From an uncultured bacterium (GTDB taxonomy: Bacteria > Patescibacteriota > Gracilibacteria > Absconditabacterales > Absconditicoccaceae): a stretch of DNA of 64,000 nt. The number at the start of each line of letters is the position of its first letter. The stretch's first letter is position 1. The stretch covers positions 1 to 64,000 of the forward strand of contig CAMVOC010000001.1 of the NCBI GenBank assembly GCA_947169045.1, given 5' to 3'. Made by a program: the position numbers and the translations under genes. Of this stretch, positions 56,765 to 63,374 are shown piece by piece. Below the pieces are notes generated by a model, which saw only the letters and a program-made list of their open reading frames with translations, had not been told where the DNA came from and did no database searches.

Positions 56765-57295
56765 ATGGCAGAACAAAAGCCACAATCTCTAAAAGAAAAA
56801 TTAGAGACATTAAACTCTGTCCTATCTTTATGGGACAAAAGATTAGGAGACGCCAATGAGTATCTCAGATTAGTTGCTGTAAATCTGTTCAATGCAGAGA
56901 AATTAAGCAAGTTTCTAGATGAGTTAAAAGAACGACTCTCCGACACGAAAACACTTAATGACAAAGTAGCATTGCTACGACAAGGGACCATAGCATCTCT
57001 CCTCGAAACCATACAGCAATGTCACGAATCAATGACGAGCAAAGCATTCGAACTAGACGAAGAATTCCCTAAAAAACTAAAGGAACTCCAAAAAGGGAAA
57101 GAACAGCTCATCAAAGAAATAAAAAGTTTTCAATGGGATAGAGACATCCTAATCGGAGATACGAAAGAGCTGCAAAAAAAGGTAAAAGAATTCTTACCTG
57201 AGAAATACCAAAATGGTATTGACTTCGATAAGGAAATAAAAGACCTTGTCTGGCAATCTTTCGAAATAGAAAACAAATTCACCAATGAAAAGTAA
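56765..57295 (+). CDS. Array protein 4: coiled-coil (176 aa)
   Basis: The 176-residue highly charged helical protein (SLKEKLETLNSVLSLWDKRL, KKLKELQKGKEQLIKEIKSF) ends FEIENKFTNEK. It contains no signal peptide, no TGA codons and no recognised domain. Hydrophobic residues repeat at heptad-like spacing, which suggests coiled coils. Its own promoter and AAGAAGGCG-type terminator flank it. Function unknown. Confidence 0.7.
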   Translation: MAEQKPQSLKEKLETLNSVLSLWDKRLGDANEYLRLVAVNLFNAEKLSKFLDELKERLSDTKTLNDKVALLRQGTIASLLETIQQCHESMTSKAFELDEEFPKKLKELQKGKEQLIKEIKSFQWDRDILIGDTKELQKKVKEFLPEKYQNGIDFDKEIKDLVWQSFEIENKFTNEK

Positions 57296-57303
57296 ACAAC
57301 ACA

Positions 57304-57331
57304 AAAGAAGGCGTTTCGTCTTCTTTTTTTT
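57304..57331 (+). terminator. Array terminator 4
   Basis: AAAGAAGGCG 57304-57313, loop TTT, CGTCTTCTTT and T run. Confidence 0.82.
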
Positions 57332-57394
57332 AACAAAAGCAAAAAAATCTGATTTTTATCTCTTTGCCCTCTTAAACTACCAACCAAACTGACA

Positions 57395-57422
57395 TTGACT
57401 TTTAATAAAGAATAATTATAAT
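57395..57422 (+). promoter_or_regulatory. Array promoter 5
   Basis: TTGACT 57395-57400, 16-base spacer, TATAAT 57417-57422. Confidence 0.75.
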
Positions 57423-57454
57423 CAAGCATTGATAATAAAAAAACAGGAGAAATT

Positions 57455-57961
57455 ATGTTAACAAAAGGGCGATTATTAACAAAATGGGAGCTGTTTGATC
57501 TAAATTTTGCAGGCGTTAAATGGGATGAAGCTTTTGAAAAATTAAGTAGTGACGTATTACAACCATGCATCGTGCAACTACATGCTACGAAAAAATTAGA
57601 AGAAGAAACCCAAAAAAAAGTCAAAGAATGCCAAACTGATGCAACAGAAATTCGCAAGAAGCTAAACGAGTTAAGAGAAAACATAATACCGATCTACCAA
57701 AAAGTAGATAAATGCGAAAACGATCCCAGCAAAAACGATAAAGAATTCTTAAAAGAGCTAGAAAGAATCGGAAGAGACAAAGTACAGCTCCGAAGAAAAG
57801 CAAAAGAAATACACGACAGCAAAATCAAACTCCTCAAAAAAACCAAAGAATTTATGGAAACAACGGGAAAGTTACTACCAGACGAATTCAAAAACACCGC
57901 AGTTGAAGTACAAAAAGAAATACGAAAAACAACAAGAACATGGCCATTATTACAATTATAA
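57455..57961 (+). CDS. Array protein 5: coiled-coil, paralogue of the 55621 gene (168 aa)
   Basis: The 168-residue helical protein starts MLTKGRLLTKWELFDLNFAG and is related to array protein 2 along its length. Compare LTKREL with LTKWEL and the shared IP-QKV---E/C block. It lacks the hydrophobic start of protein 2. It has no TGA codons. Ribosome site GGAG. The paralogy shows that the array grew at least partly by duplication. Function unknown. Confidence 0.72.
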   Translation: MLTKGRLLTKWELFDLNFAGVKWDEAFEKLSSDVLQPCIVQLHATKKLEEETQKKVKECQTDATEIRKKLNELRENIIPIYQKVDKCENDPSKNDKEFLKELERIGRDKVQLRRKAKEIHDSKIKLLKKTKEFMETTGKLLPDEFKNTAVEVQKEIRKTTRTWPLLQL

Positions 57962-57979
57962 ACCTCCAAAAATTTTTTC

Positions 57980-58007
57980 AAAGAAGATGTTTCATCTTCT
58001 TTTTTTA
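57980..58007 (+). terminator. Array terminator 5
   Basis: AAAGAAGATG 57980-57989, loop TTT, CATCTTCTTT 57993-58002, T run. Confidence 0.85.
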
Positions 58008-58070
58008 CAAAAGAAAAAAAGCTGACAGCCAATTTACACATTTTCTAGAACTTTCAGCCAAAAAAAGCTA

Positions 58071-58098
58071 TTGACTTTTTATTAAAAATAATTATAAT
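58071..58098 (+). promoter_or_regulatory. Array promoter 6
   Basis: TTGACT 58071-58076, 16-base spacer, TATAAT 58093-58098. Confidence 0.75.
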
Positions 58099-58151
58099 AA
58101 AGAATATAAGCAAACCACAAAATCATTATAAACAAAAAAAAGAGGAATGTT

Positions 58152-58562
58152 ATGAGAATAACAGATGAAAGCTCATTTCAGCAAGAAATAGCAGAAGAAA
58201 AAACAAAAATTAGAGAGATTCAAGCAAAGTTAGATGATCTCACCACAGAAATAGAAGATCTCAAAGCAGAAATAAGAGATCATATAGCAGATATAGAGGG
58301 AGACACCGAGGATTATTCCGAGACACTCCTAGATCTCATGAATATGTTAGAGAAACTAGAAGATGAAGAGAAATCCCTCATCAATACTATCAATCTCCTA
58401 AAAGAGATAGAAAAAGAACTCGAAAAAATACTACACAGCTACACCAAAGAAGCACAAGCATCTCTAAAAGAGATAAAAAAAACTATTAAAAACGCAAAAA
58501 GTTCAACAAAAAAATTTGAGACACGCCTAACGAAAACTCAAGAGCGTATCGAAACAGTGTAA
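58152..58562 (+). CDS. Array protein 6: long coiled-coil (136 aa)
   Basis: The 136-residue protein is nearly one continuous coiled coil with strong heptads (KIREIQAKLDDLTTEIEDLK, EDEEKSLINTINLLKEIEKE). It has a single glycine and no TGA codons. It shows the general spectrin-like look of laminin- or SMC-type coils but no specific family. Ribosome site GAGG. Function unknown. Confidence 0.7.
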   Translation: MRITDESSFQQEIAEEKTKIREIQAKLDDLTTEIEDLKAEIRDHIADIEGDTEDYSETLLDLMNMLEKLEDEEKSLINTINLLKEIEKELEKILHSYTKEAQASLKEIKKTIKNAKSSTKKFETRLTKTQERIETV

Positions 58563-58590
58563 AGCGCAGAAAATATGATAAAATCCATAA

Positions 58591-58617
58591 AAAGAAGGTT
58601 ATTTACCTTCTTTTTTT
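58591..58617 (+). terminator. Array terminator 6
   Basis: AAAGAAGGT 58591-58599 and ACCTTCTTT with a five-base loop, T run. Confidence 0.85.
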
Positions 58618-58627
58618 AATATTTACA

Positions 58628-58655
58628 TTGACTTTAGACAAAAAATTATTATAAT
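58628..58655 (+). promoter_or_regulatory. Array promoter 7
   Basis: TTGACT 58628-58633, 16-base spacer, TATAAT 58650-58655, only 11 bases after the preceding terminator. Confidence 0.75.
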
Positions 58656-58703
58656 AAAAAAATAAACAAAATCATTAATAAACCACTTAAAGGAAAGGTA
58701 ATT

Positions 58704-59033
58704 ATGACAAAAGAAAAAGCACAAAACGAACAATGGATAGCATCCGACTCCATACAATTAATTGAAACAAAAATCTACAAATTAGCGAGTCTAAGAGAAT
58801 ACGAGACAATGTTATGGAATTTCTTAATGTGCATAAAAAATGCACAAATCATAGAAACAAGACTAAAAAATGAGACAATTCTGTACGACGACACAAAGTT
58901 TTGGGAGGTCCTCGACTCTACACTCTGTAAAACCGAGAAAGACATCCTAGAAAAAATCAAAAGGGCTGCAAATAGCCAAAAAGAAGAGAGAAAGACAATA
59001 CACGAACTATTATGCGAAATTCAAAAACTGTAA
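58704..59033 (+). CDS. Array protein 7: helical, related to the 61626 gene (109 aa)
   Basis: The 109-residue helical protein contains LREYETMLWNFLMCIKNAQ, which lines up with LREYQRMLNDLIERIKATQ of the array gene at 61626 (LREY, ML, IK and Q identical in position). It has two Cys and contains no glycine at all. Ribosome site GGAAAGG. No TGA codons. Function unknown. Confidence 0.68.
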   Translation: MTKEKAQNEQWIASDSIQLIETKIYKLASLREYETMLWNFLMCIKNAQIIETRLKNETILYDDTKFWEVLDSTLCKTEKDILEKIKRAANSQKEERKTIHELLCEIQKL

Positions 59034-59046
59034 ATTTCCATATGAC

Positions 59047-59077
59047 AAAGAGGGAGAAACACTCCTTCTTTTTTTTA
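59047..59077 (+). terminator. Array terminator 7
   Basis: AAAGAGGGAG and CTCCTTCTTT with a five-base loop (one mismatch), long T run. Confidence 0.78.
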
Positions 59078-59136
59078 ATAAAAGTAAAAAAATCAGATTT
59101 TTATCTCTTTCCCCCTTAAATCAAGAGCAAAAAGGC

Positions 59137-59164
59137 TTGACTCTACATAAAAAATACATATAAA
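59137..59164 (+). promoter_or_regulatory. Array promoter 8
   Basis: TTGACT 59137-59142, 16-base spacer, TATAAA 59159-59164. It serves two genes (59208 and 59717). Confidence 0.68.
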
Positions 59165-59207
59165 CAATGAATAATAATAAAATGTTAAACTAACAGAAAC
59201 AAAACAT

Positions 59208-59702
59208 ATGAAAAAAATAGCAATACAGCAGATAAAGACCCTGCAACAAGTGTATAATGAGCTAATAGAAAGGTTTGTTCTCATAAAAGATGCAGCAGAC
59301 CTTATCTTATTAAGATCCAAAGAGGACCTAAAGCTCTGCTGGGCTCTCAGGCAAGAGGGATTAAGACTTCTAAATGAGAATGGATTACTAATGAATGAAG
59401 TCATCGACCTTGAAAAGGACTCCAATCAACTTCTCATTGAATCAAAAGAATATGCCGAATACGTAGAAAAAGGAGATTACGCCAAAAAACAGCACGAAGA
59501 ATTCAAAGAGGAGCTCAATCACTTCTCAATAGAAGTAGAAATCGCTCAAAAAGATACGGAAAAATTCATCAAAAAAGCAGATGATTTCCTAATCAAAATA
59601 ACGAACGCCATAAAAAACACCGACGAAATCGGAAAGCAAAGATGGGAAGCTTTCCAAGAAAAATGGAATTTCTTAAAAACAAAAATAGAAAAAGAATCAT
59701 AA
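59208..59702 (+). CDS. Array protein 8: coiled-coil (164 aa)
   Basis: The 164-residue helical protein (KIAIQQIKTLQQVYNELIER, LIESKEYAEYVEKGDYAKKQ, IEVEIAQKDTEKFIKKADDF) has no TGA codons and no clear Shine-Dalgarno sequence. It ends 14 bases before the next gene with no terminator between, so the two form a bicistron, one of two exceptions to the one-gene-one-promoter rule in the array. Function unknown. Confidence 0.68.
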   Translation: MKKIAIQQIKTLQQVYNELIERFVLIKDAADLILLRSKEDLKLCWALRQEGLRLLNENGLLMNEVIDLEKDSNQLLIESKEYAEYVEKGDYAKKQHEEFKEELNHFSIEVEIAQKDTEKFIKKADDFLIKITNAIKNTDEIGKQRWEAFQEKWNFLKTKIEKES

Positions 59703-59716
59703 AGATAGGAGTATAT

Positions 59717-60109
59717 ATGACCAAAAAAGAAACATATTTGTTAGAAATAGGCAATCTCTTAACAGAAGTCGAAGAATTTCGAAAAAACGTACGAAATGTA
59801 CTCATCGACGTGATAGAATACACCCATACAGGACCAGGAATCGGAGAAAAAGAATGCGCTCTCAGGATGAAATCCATGCTCTTAGGAGACATAGAAATGG
59901 AATTACACAACGTGGAGAAACGCTTAATTCAAAAGATAATAGCTCTAATAAATATGTCAGAGCAGGAAGTTCTCTCAATGAGCTACACGACAGAAATAAC
60001 AATTTTCTTAGAGGGGGTAAAAGAATATAAAAAATTCAGAGAAGCCACTCTCGAAGAAATAAAAGAAACCGTTGAAAAATTCAAAAATACGGAAACAAGT
60101 AAAGAATAA
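59717..60109 (+). CDS. Array protein 9: helical (130 aa), second gene of a bicistron
   Basis: The 130-residue protein starts MTKKETYLLEIGNLLTEVEE after an AGGAG site. It is helical with a short loop THTGPGIGEKE and ends EKFKNTETSKE. The frame is open upstream, but the ATG at 59717 has the ribosome site and lies just after the previous stop. No TGA codons. Function unknown. Confidence 0.68.
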   Translation: MTKKETYLLEIGNLLTEVEEFRKNVRNVLIDVIEYTHTGPGIGEKECALRMKSMLLGDIEMELHNVEKRLIQKIIALINMSEQEVLSMSYTTEITIFLEGVKEYKKFREATLEEIKETVEKFKNTETSKE

Positions 60110-60114
60110 AAACG

Positions 60115-60142
60115 AAAGAAGGTATTTTTACCTTCTTTTTTT
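60115..60142 (+). terminator. Array terminator 9
   Basis: AAAGAAGGTA 60115-60124, TTTT loop, TACCTTCTTT, T run. Confidence 0.85.
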
Positions 60143-60152
60143 GAAATATCTA

Positions 60153-60180
60153 TTGACTTTTGAATAAAAATAAATATAAT
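60153..60180 (+). promoter_or_regulatory. Array promoter 10
   Basis: TTGACT 60153-60158, 16-base spacer, TATAAT 60175-60180. Confidence 0.75.
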
Positions 60181-60216
60181 AAAAAATATTAATAAAAAAC
60201 AAAGAGGCTAAAGCAT

Positions 60217-60573
60217 ATGGAAAAAAAAGAAGAACTACAAGAAAAAATTACAAAATACTTGATGCAGATCAGAGCAACAGAAAACAAATTCTTCGACTGC
60301 ATAGATCAAATACAAAAATACATGGAAAGACAAGTCGAACCAAATGAAGAAGAGCTTCTACGAGGAATAATAGCACTGCTAAACGACGAAATAGAACATC
60401 TACAAGGAAGAGAATCGGAATTGGAAGACAAAGACGATCTCTTATCCCAAAAAGAAGAACCTCCTATCGCGTGGCTAGCAGATGCAAAAGAAACACTAAA
60501 ACTAGCAGACAAAGACATACAAGAAGCAGAAACATTCCTTAAAAAAATAGAAGAATCTCCCATCAAACACTAA
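60217..60573 (+). CDS. Array protein 10: charged helical (118 aa)
   Basis: The 118-residue acidic helical protein (MEKKEELQEKITKYLMQIRA, IALLNDEIEHLQGRESELED, ADKDIQEAETFLKKIEESP) has no export signal, no TGA codons and no recognised domain. No terminator follows, so the gene at 60622 is probably co-transcribed. Function unknown. Confidence 0.68.
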   Translation: MEKKEELQEKITKYLMQIRATENKFFDCIDQIQKYMERQVEPNEEELLRGIIALLNDEIEHLQGRESELEDKDDLLSQKEEPPIAWLADAKETLKLADKDIQEAETFLKKIEESPIKH

Positions 60574-60621
60574 AACATAAGACAAAAATTACTATTACAA
60601 ATAATAAATTGGAGAAAAAAA

Positions 60622-61026
60622 ATGGAAAAGCAAAACACTCACAAAACAAGAAGACACGAATCCAGAAATCTTGCCCCAAACGGCAAACCTAAAGACAAAG
60701 TACTAAAAGACCCAAAAAGTATAAAAAAAGCAACAAACTTTCTAAACAGAACATATGTAAACTTCACAGAGACAAAAGCTCTGCTAAAAGAAAAGAATCA
60801 GCTTCTAAAGTGCGAAAACAAACTACCAGAAGAAGCTATAACATTATTAAAGAATCTCAATGAATATATGGTATGTTTAGATTTCTGTTTGCCTGTACTC
60901 CAAGAGGATCTCGAAAAGAGAAAAACTTCAGAACAATCATTAAATATCTTAAGAGAAGCGTTGATACATTTACCAACAGCTAAAAAATGCCTTCTGAAGG
61001 ATCTACCTGAAGTACCAAAGAAATAA
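60622..61026 (+). CDS. Array protein 11: basic helical (134 aa)
   Basis: The 134-residue protein has a basic, probably flexible N-terminus (KTRRHESRNLAPNGKPKDKV) and a helical remainder (FTETKALLKEKNQLLKCENK, NEYMVCLDFCLPVLQEDLEK) with four Cys. GGAG site before ATG. There is no own promoter of the TTGACT type, so it is probably read from the promoter at 60153. No TGA codons. Function unknown. Confidence 0.66.
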   Translation: MEKQNTHKTRRHESRNLAPNGKPKDKVLKDPKSIKKATNFLNRTYVNFTETKALLKEKNQLLKCENKLPEEAITLLKNLNEYMVCLDFCLPVLQEDLEKRKTSEQSLNILREALIHLPTAKKCLLKDLPEVPKK

Positions 61027-61038
61027 AAAAACGCAGCA

Positions 61039-61067
61039 AAAAGGAGGTATTTTTACCTTCTTTTTTT
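61039..61067 (+). terminator. Array terminator 11
   Basis: AAGGAGGTA and TACCTTCTT (one wobble or mismatch) with short T loop, T run. Confidence 0.8.
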
Positions 61068-61071
61068 AATA

Positions 61072-61099
61072 TTGACTTTACGTCAAAAATAGATACAAT
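61072..61099 (+). promoter_or_regulatory. Array promoter 12
   Basis: TTGACT 61072-61077, 16-base spacer, TACAAT 61094-61099. Confidence 0.7.
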
Positions 61100-61141
61100 C
61101 AAGCAGTTAAACTACTACTCACCAATAAAAGGAACAAAATT

Positions 61142-61513
61142 ATGATACAAAAATTATCAGAATTAGAAAAACAAAGTGAAGAAAAAAATAGCCTTATCAT
61201 AGCAAAAGAAACGATTCTCGTAGAGACCTATCATCATCTCAAGCATTTCCACTCTTCACCAGGAGGCACCTCCAAAAGAGAGAAATTATTGCTAGATTTT
61301 ACAGATAAAGTCATCAATGATACAGAGCGACTCGAAAAAGAGACGAAGGAATTCCTACGCAACATCGAAGAAGATATCAGCAAAATAGAAAATCCTTTAA
61401 ACGAAGTAAAACACACAAGAGATGAGATCAAAACAGGACTACAAAAATTAAAGAATCTAAAAGAAATCGTAAAAAAAGCCAAAAAAGAAATGACAGAGCA
61501 GAGGATAGGCTAA
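61142..61513 (+). CDS. Array protein 12: coiled-coil (123 aa)
   Basis: The 123-residue protein (MIQKLSELEKQSEEKNSLII, DTERLEKETKEFLRNIEEDI, KLKNLKEIVKKAKKEMTEQR) is coiled-coil apart from a short loop SSPGGTSKREK near residue 40. No TGA codons. Site AAGGA before ATG. Function unknown. Confidence 0.68.
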   Translation: MIQKLSELEKQSEEKNSLIIAKETILVETYHHLKHFHSSPGGTSKREKLLLDFTDKVINDTERLEKETKEFLRNIEEDISKIENPLNEVKHTRDEIKTGLQKLKNLKEIVKKAKKEMTEQRIG

Positions 61514-61526
61514 GAAACTAACACAC

Positions 61527-61554
61527 AAAGAAGGTTATCTACCTTCTTTTTTTT
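61527..61554 (+). terminator. Array terminator 12
   Basis: AAAGAAGGT 61527-61535 and ACCTTCTTT 61541-61549, loop TATCT, T run. Confidence 0.85.
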
Positions 61555-61566
61555 CATGTTTTAGTA

Positions 61567-61594
61567 TTGATTTTGAGCAAAAAATACGTATGAA
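61567..61594 (+). promoter_or_regulatory. Array promoter 13 (weakest match)
   Basis: TTGATT 61567-61572, 16-base spacer, TATGAA 61589-61594. Confidence 0.5.
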
Positions 61595-61625
61595 GAAGCT
61601 AATAATAAACAAAAGGAATAACAAT

Positions 61626-62045
61626 ATGGATGAAACATTAGCCAAAATATCAACAAAAAGTAGAGAAAAACTTGATATCCTAATCAATAGAGAAGTCAAT
61701 TTAAGAGAATATCAACGTATGCTAAACGATCTCATAGAACGGATCAAAGCTACACAAACGGCGACAGAAAGAGACAAAAGCCTACTAAAGCATATAAAAG
61801 AACGCATCAATGAGACCGAAGAAGTCATAGAATATTCAAAAGAATACGTAAATCTCACCAAAAAAGAAATCAATACTATCAAGGCTTCCGCACTAGGATT
61901 CATCAGACAAATGGAAATAGAAAAAATCGTCAAAAACATCAAAAAGACGCTAAAAGAAATAAAAGAAGAAATAAAAGAAATCCTACCAATAAAAATGCAG
62001 GTAACTAACACGCTAAACCGCGTTTTAGCTCAAATGAATATCTAA
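61626..62045 (+). CDS. Array protein 13: helical, related to the 58704 gene (139 aa)
   Basis: The 139-residue helical protein contains LREYQRMLNDLIERIKATQ, aligned with the same region of array protein 7. A second amphipathic coil follows (ERINETEEVIEYSKEYVNLT) and a lysine-rich part (VKNIKKTLKEIKEEIKEILP). I chose ATG 61626 (with AAGGA) over the in-frame ATG at 61590. No TGA codons. Function unknown. Confidence 0.68.
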   Translation: MDETLAKISTKSREKLDILINREVNLREYQRMLNDLIERIKATQTATERDKSLLKHIKERINETEEVIEYSKEYVNLTKKEINTIKASALGFIRQMEIEKIVKNIKKTLKEIKEEIKEILPIKMQVTNTLNRVLAQMNI

Positions 62046-62053
62046 AAAAATAA

Positions 62054-62080
62054 AAGGAGGTCGTTTCGCCTTCTTTTTTA
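62054..62080 (+). terminator. Array terminator 13
   Basis: AAGGAGGTCG, loop TTT, CGCCTTCTT (imperfect), T run. Confidence 0.75.
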
Positions 62081-62082
62081 TA

Positions 62083-62111
62083 TTGACTTTTAGCTAAAAA
62101 ATAACTATAGT
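62083..62111 (+). promoter_or_regulatory. Array promoter 14
   Basis: TTGACT 62083-62088, 17-base spacer, TATAGT 62106-62111. Confidence 0.7.
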
Positions 62112-62142
62112 AATCAAATCACACATATAGGGTAAAACACAA

Positions 62143-62589
62143 ATGAACAAAAGCAGAAAAACAATGAAAATACTGGAGATCCTCACAGAAGCGAGAGAAA
62201 TCCTAAGAAGTGCCGAAGAACCTCTAAATAAGGTGAAACAACCAAGAGATCTTGCAGAAAAAGCCGTACAACTCCTAAACGACAAAGGAATCCTCGAAAA
62301 AAGAGGATTAGACCTCAAAATGAAACACCTTACATATATGGAGGAATTTGTTAAGGCTCTACGCCAACCTCAACCTACAGAGGAGCAAGCAGAGGAGCTA
62401 CTAAACAAACAAAAGGCACTCGGAAAGGGTACACAGGAACTCTTAACTCAAATCATTATGTTTCTAAACAACACTTGGGACCTTTTAAACAAAACTCGCG
62501 AATTAAACAGAGAAAGAAGCATCATAAAACACTCTCTCAATAAAACAGAGCTCCTTCTCTACGAAATCACTATAATACAAGGTGAATAA
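62143..62589 (+). CDS. Array protein 14: helical (148 aa)
   Basis: The 148-residue helical protein (MKILEILTEAREILRSAEEP, QPTEEQAEELLNKQKALGKG, TWDLLNKTRELNRERSIIKH) has no TGA codons, no export signal and no recognised family. It shares the SAEEPLNKVKQPRD-type short linker with the ENPLNEVKHTRD segment of array protein 12, suggesting distant relationship. Function unknown. Confidence 0.68.
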   Translation: MNKSRKTMKILEILTEAREILRSAEEPLNKVKQPRDLAEKAVQLLNDKGILEKRGLDLKMKHLTYMEEFVKALRQPQPTEEQAEELLNKQKALGKGTQELLTQIIMFLNNTWDLLNKTRELNRERSIIKHSLNKTELLLYEITIIQGE

Positions 62590-62604
62590 CAACAAATCAG
62601 ATGC

Positions 62605-62630
62605 AAAGAAGGCGTTTCGTCTTCTTTTTT
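62605..62630 (+). terminator. Array terminator 14
   Basis: AAAGAAGGCG 62605-62614, loop TTT, CGTCTTCTTT, T run. Identical in stem to terminators 2 and 4. Confidence 0.83.
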
Positions 62631-62695
62631 AATAAAAAAACAAAAAAAATCTGATTTTTATCTCTTTTTTTTATGAAAGCTACACACAAAAAGCA

Positions 62696-62724
62696 TTGAC
62701 TTTTGATAAACCAAAACATATAAA
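62696..62724 (+). promoter_or_regulatory. Array promoter 15
   Basis: TTGACT 62696-62701, 17-base spacer, TATAAA 62719-62724. Confidence 0.68.
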
Positions 62725-62768
62725 GAACACATAAACAAAAAATCTTCAAACAAAAAACAAAGAGAAAT

Positions 62769-63278
62769 ATGATAAAATTAGAACAACAAATAAGGCTTCT
62801 CCTAGAAACCAACAGATGCCTTATGAAAGCGTGGACGTACCTAAAAGACACAGGGAATCTTCTCTTATTCGCGAAAAAGCTGGATCCAGAACAAAGGAAT
62901 AAACTCAAAAAAGAAGGATGCGAGCTCAAAGAAGAAGTAACCACCTTCTTAGATAGAGCTGAAGAGTTAATACATCAAGCAAAAAAAATCCAAGAAAAAA
63001 TAGATGAATTCTCAGCATGGGAACCAACACAGACAGAGAAAAAAGATGAATTCTTAAAGCAAGCAGGAGAATTTTTCAAAGATGCAGGTGTATTCCTGAG
63101 AGAAACTGGGGATTTTATCAGAGAAATGGGAGAATTCGTAGAAGAGACCGGAGAATTCATTGAAGAAGCTGAAGAATTCATAGAAAAAGCCGAAGAATTC
63201 CTTAAAAAAACAGAGGAAATCCTACACGACGAAGAAGAATTACCAACAGAAGCAGAAAGTACTTCAAAAAAAGAATAA
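62769..63278 (+). CDS. Array protein 15: helical with perfect heptad repeats (169 aa)
   Basis: The 169-residue protein has a normal helical first half (LEQQIRLLLETNRCLMKAWT). From about residue 99 to 154 it has eight consecutive seven-residue repeats of the form AGEFFKD, AGVFLRE, TGDFIRE, MGEFVEE, TGEFIEE, AEEFIEK, AEEFLKK, TEEILHD. This is reminiscent of LEA-like or apolipoprotein-like amphipathic helices. It ends with a Glu/Ser-rich tail. No TGA codons although seven glycines occur. Function unknown. Confidence 0.7.
   Translation: MIKLEQQIRLLLETNRCLMKAWTYLKDTGNLLLFAKKLDPEQRNKLKKEGCELKEEVTTFLDRAEELIHQAKKIQEKIDEFSAWEPTQTEKKDEFLKQAGEFFKDAGVFLRETGDFIREMGEFVEETGEFIEEAEEFIEKAEEFLKKTEEILHDEEELPTEAESTSKKE
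63063..63230 (+). repeat. Eight 21-base coding repeats (heptads) in array protein 15
   Basis: Each unit encodes [A/T/M]-[G/E]-E-F-[F/L/I/V]-x-x. GAATTC recurs at the Glu-Phe position in several units, indicating DNA-level duplication rather than only protein-level selection. Confidence 0.75.
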
Positions 63279-63300
63279 AGAGTAAAAATTTTACTTTAGG

Positions 63301-63328
63301 AAAGAAGGTTATCTACCTTCTTTTTTTT
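63301..63328 (+). terminator. Array terminator 15 (right end of array)
   Basis: AAAGAAGGT 63301-63309 and ACCTTCTTT, loop TATCT, eight T residues. Same stem and loop as terminator 12. Confidence 0.85.
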
Positions 63329-63374
63329 GAGAAATCTCTTTCATTTCTCAAGGAAATACCTATCATAAACACCG

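Noticed and set aside
57130-57684. 184-aa minus-strand ORF in the small-gene array
   Set aside because: It spans the promoter, terminator and two array genes on the opposite strand and has the Phe/Ser-rich look of an antisense shadow of Lys/Glu-rich coiled coils.
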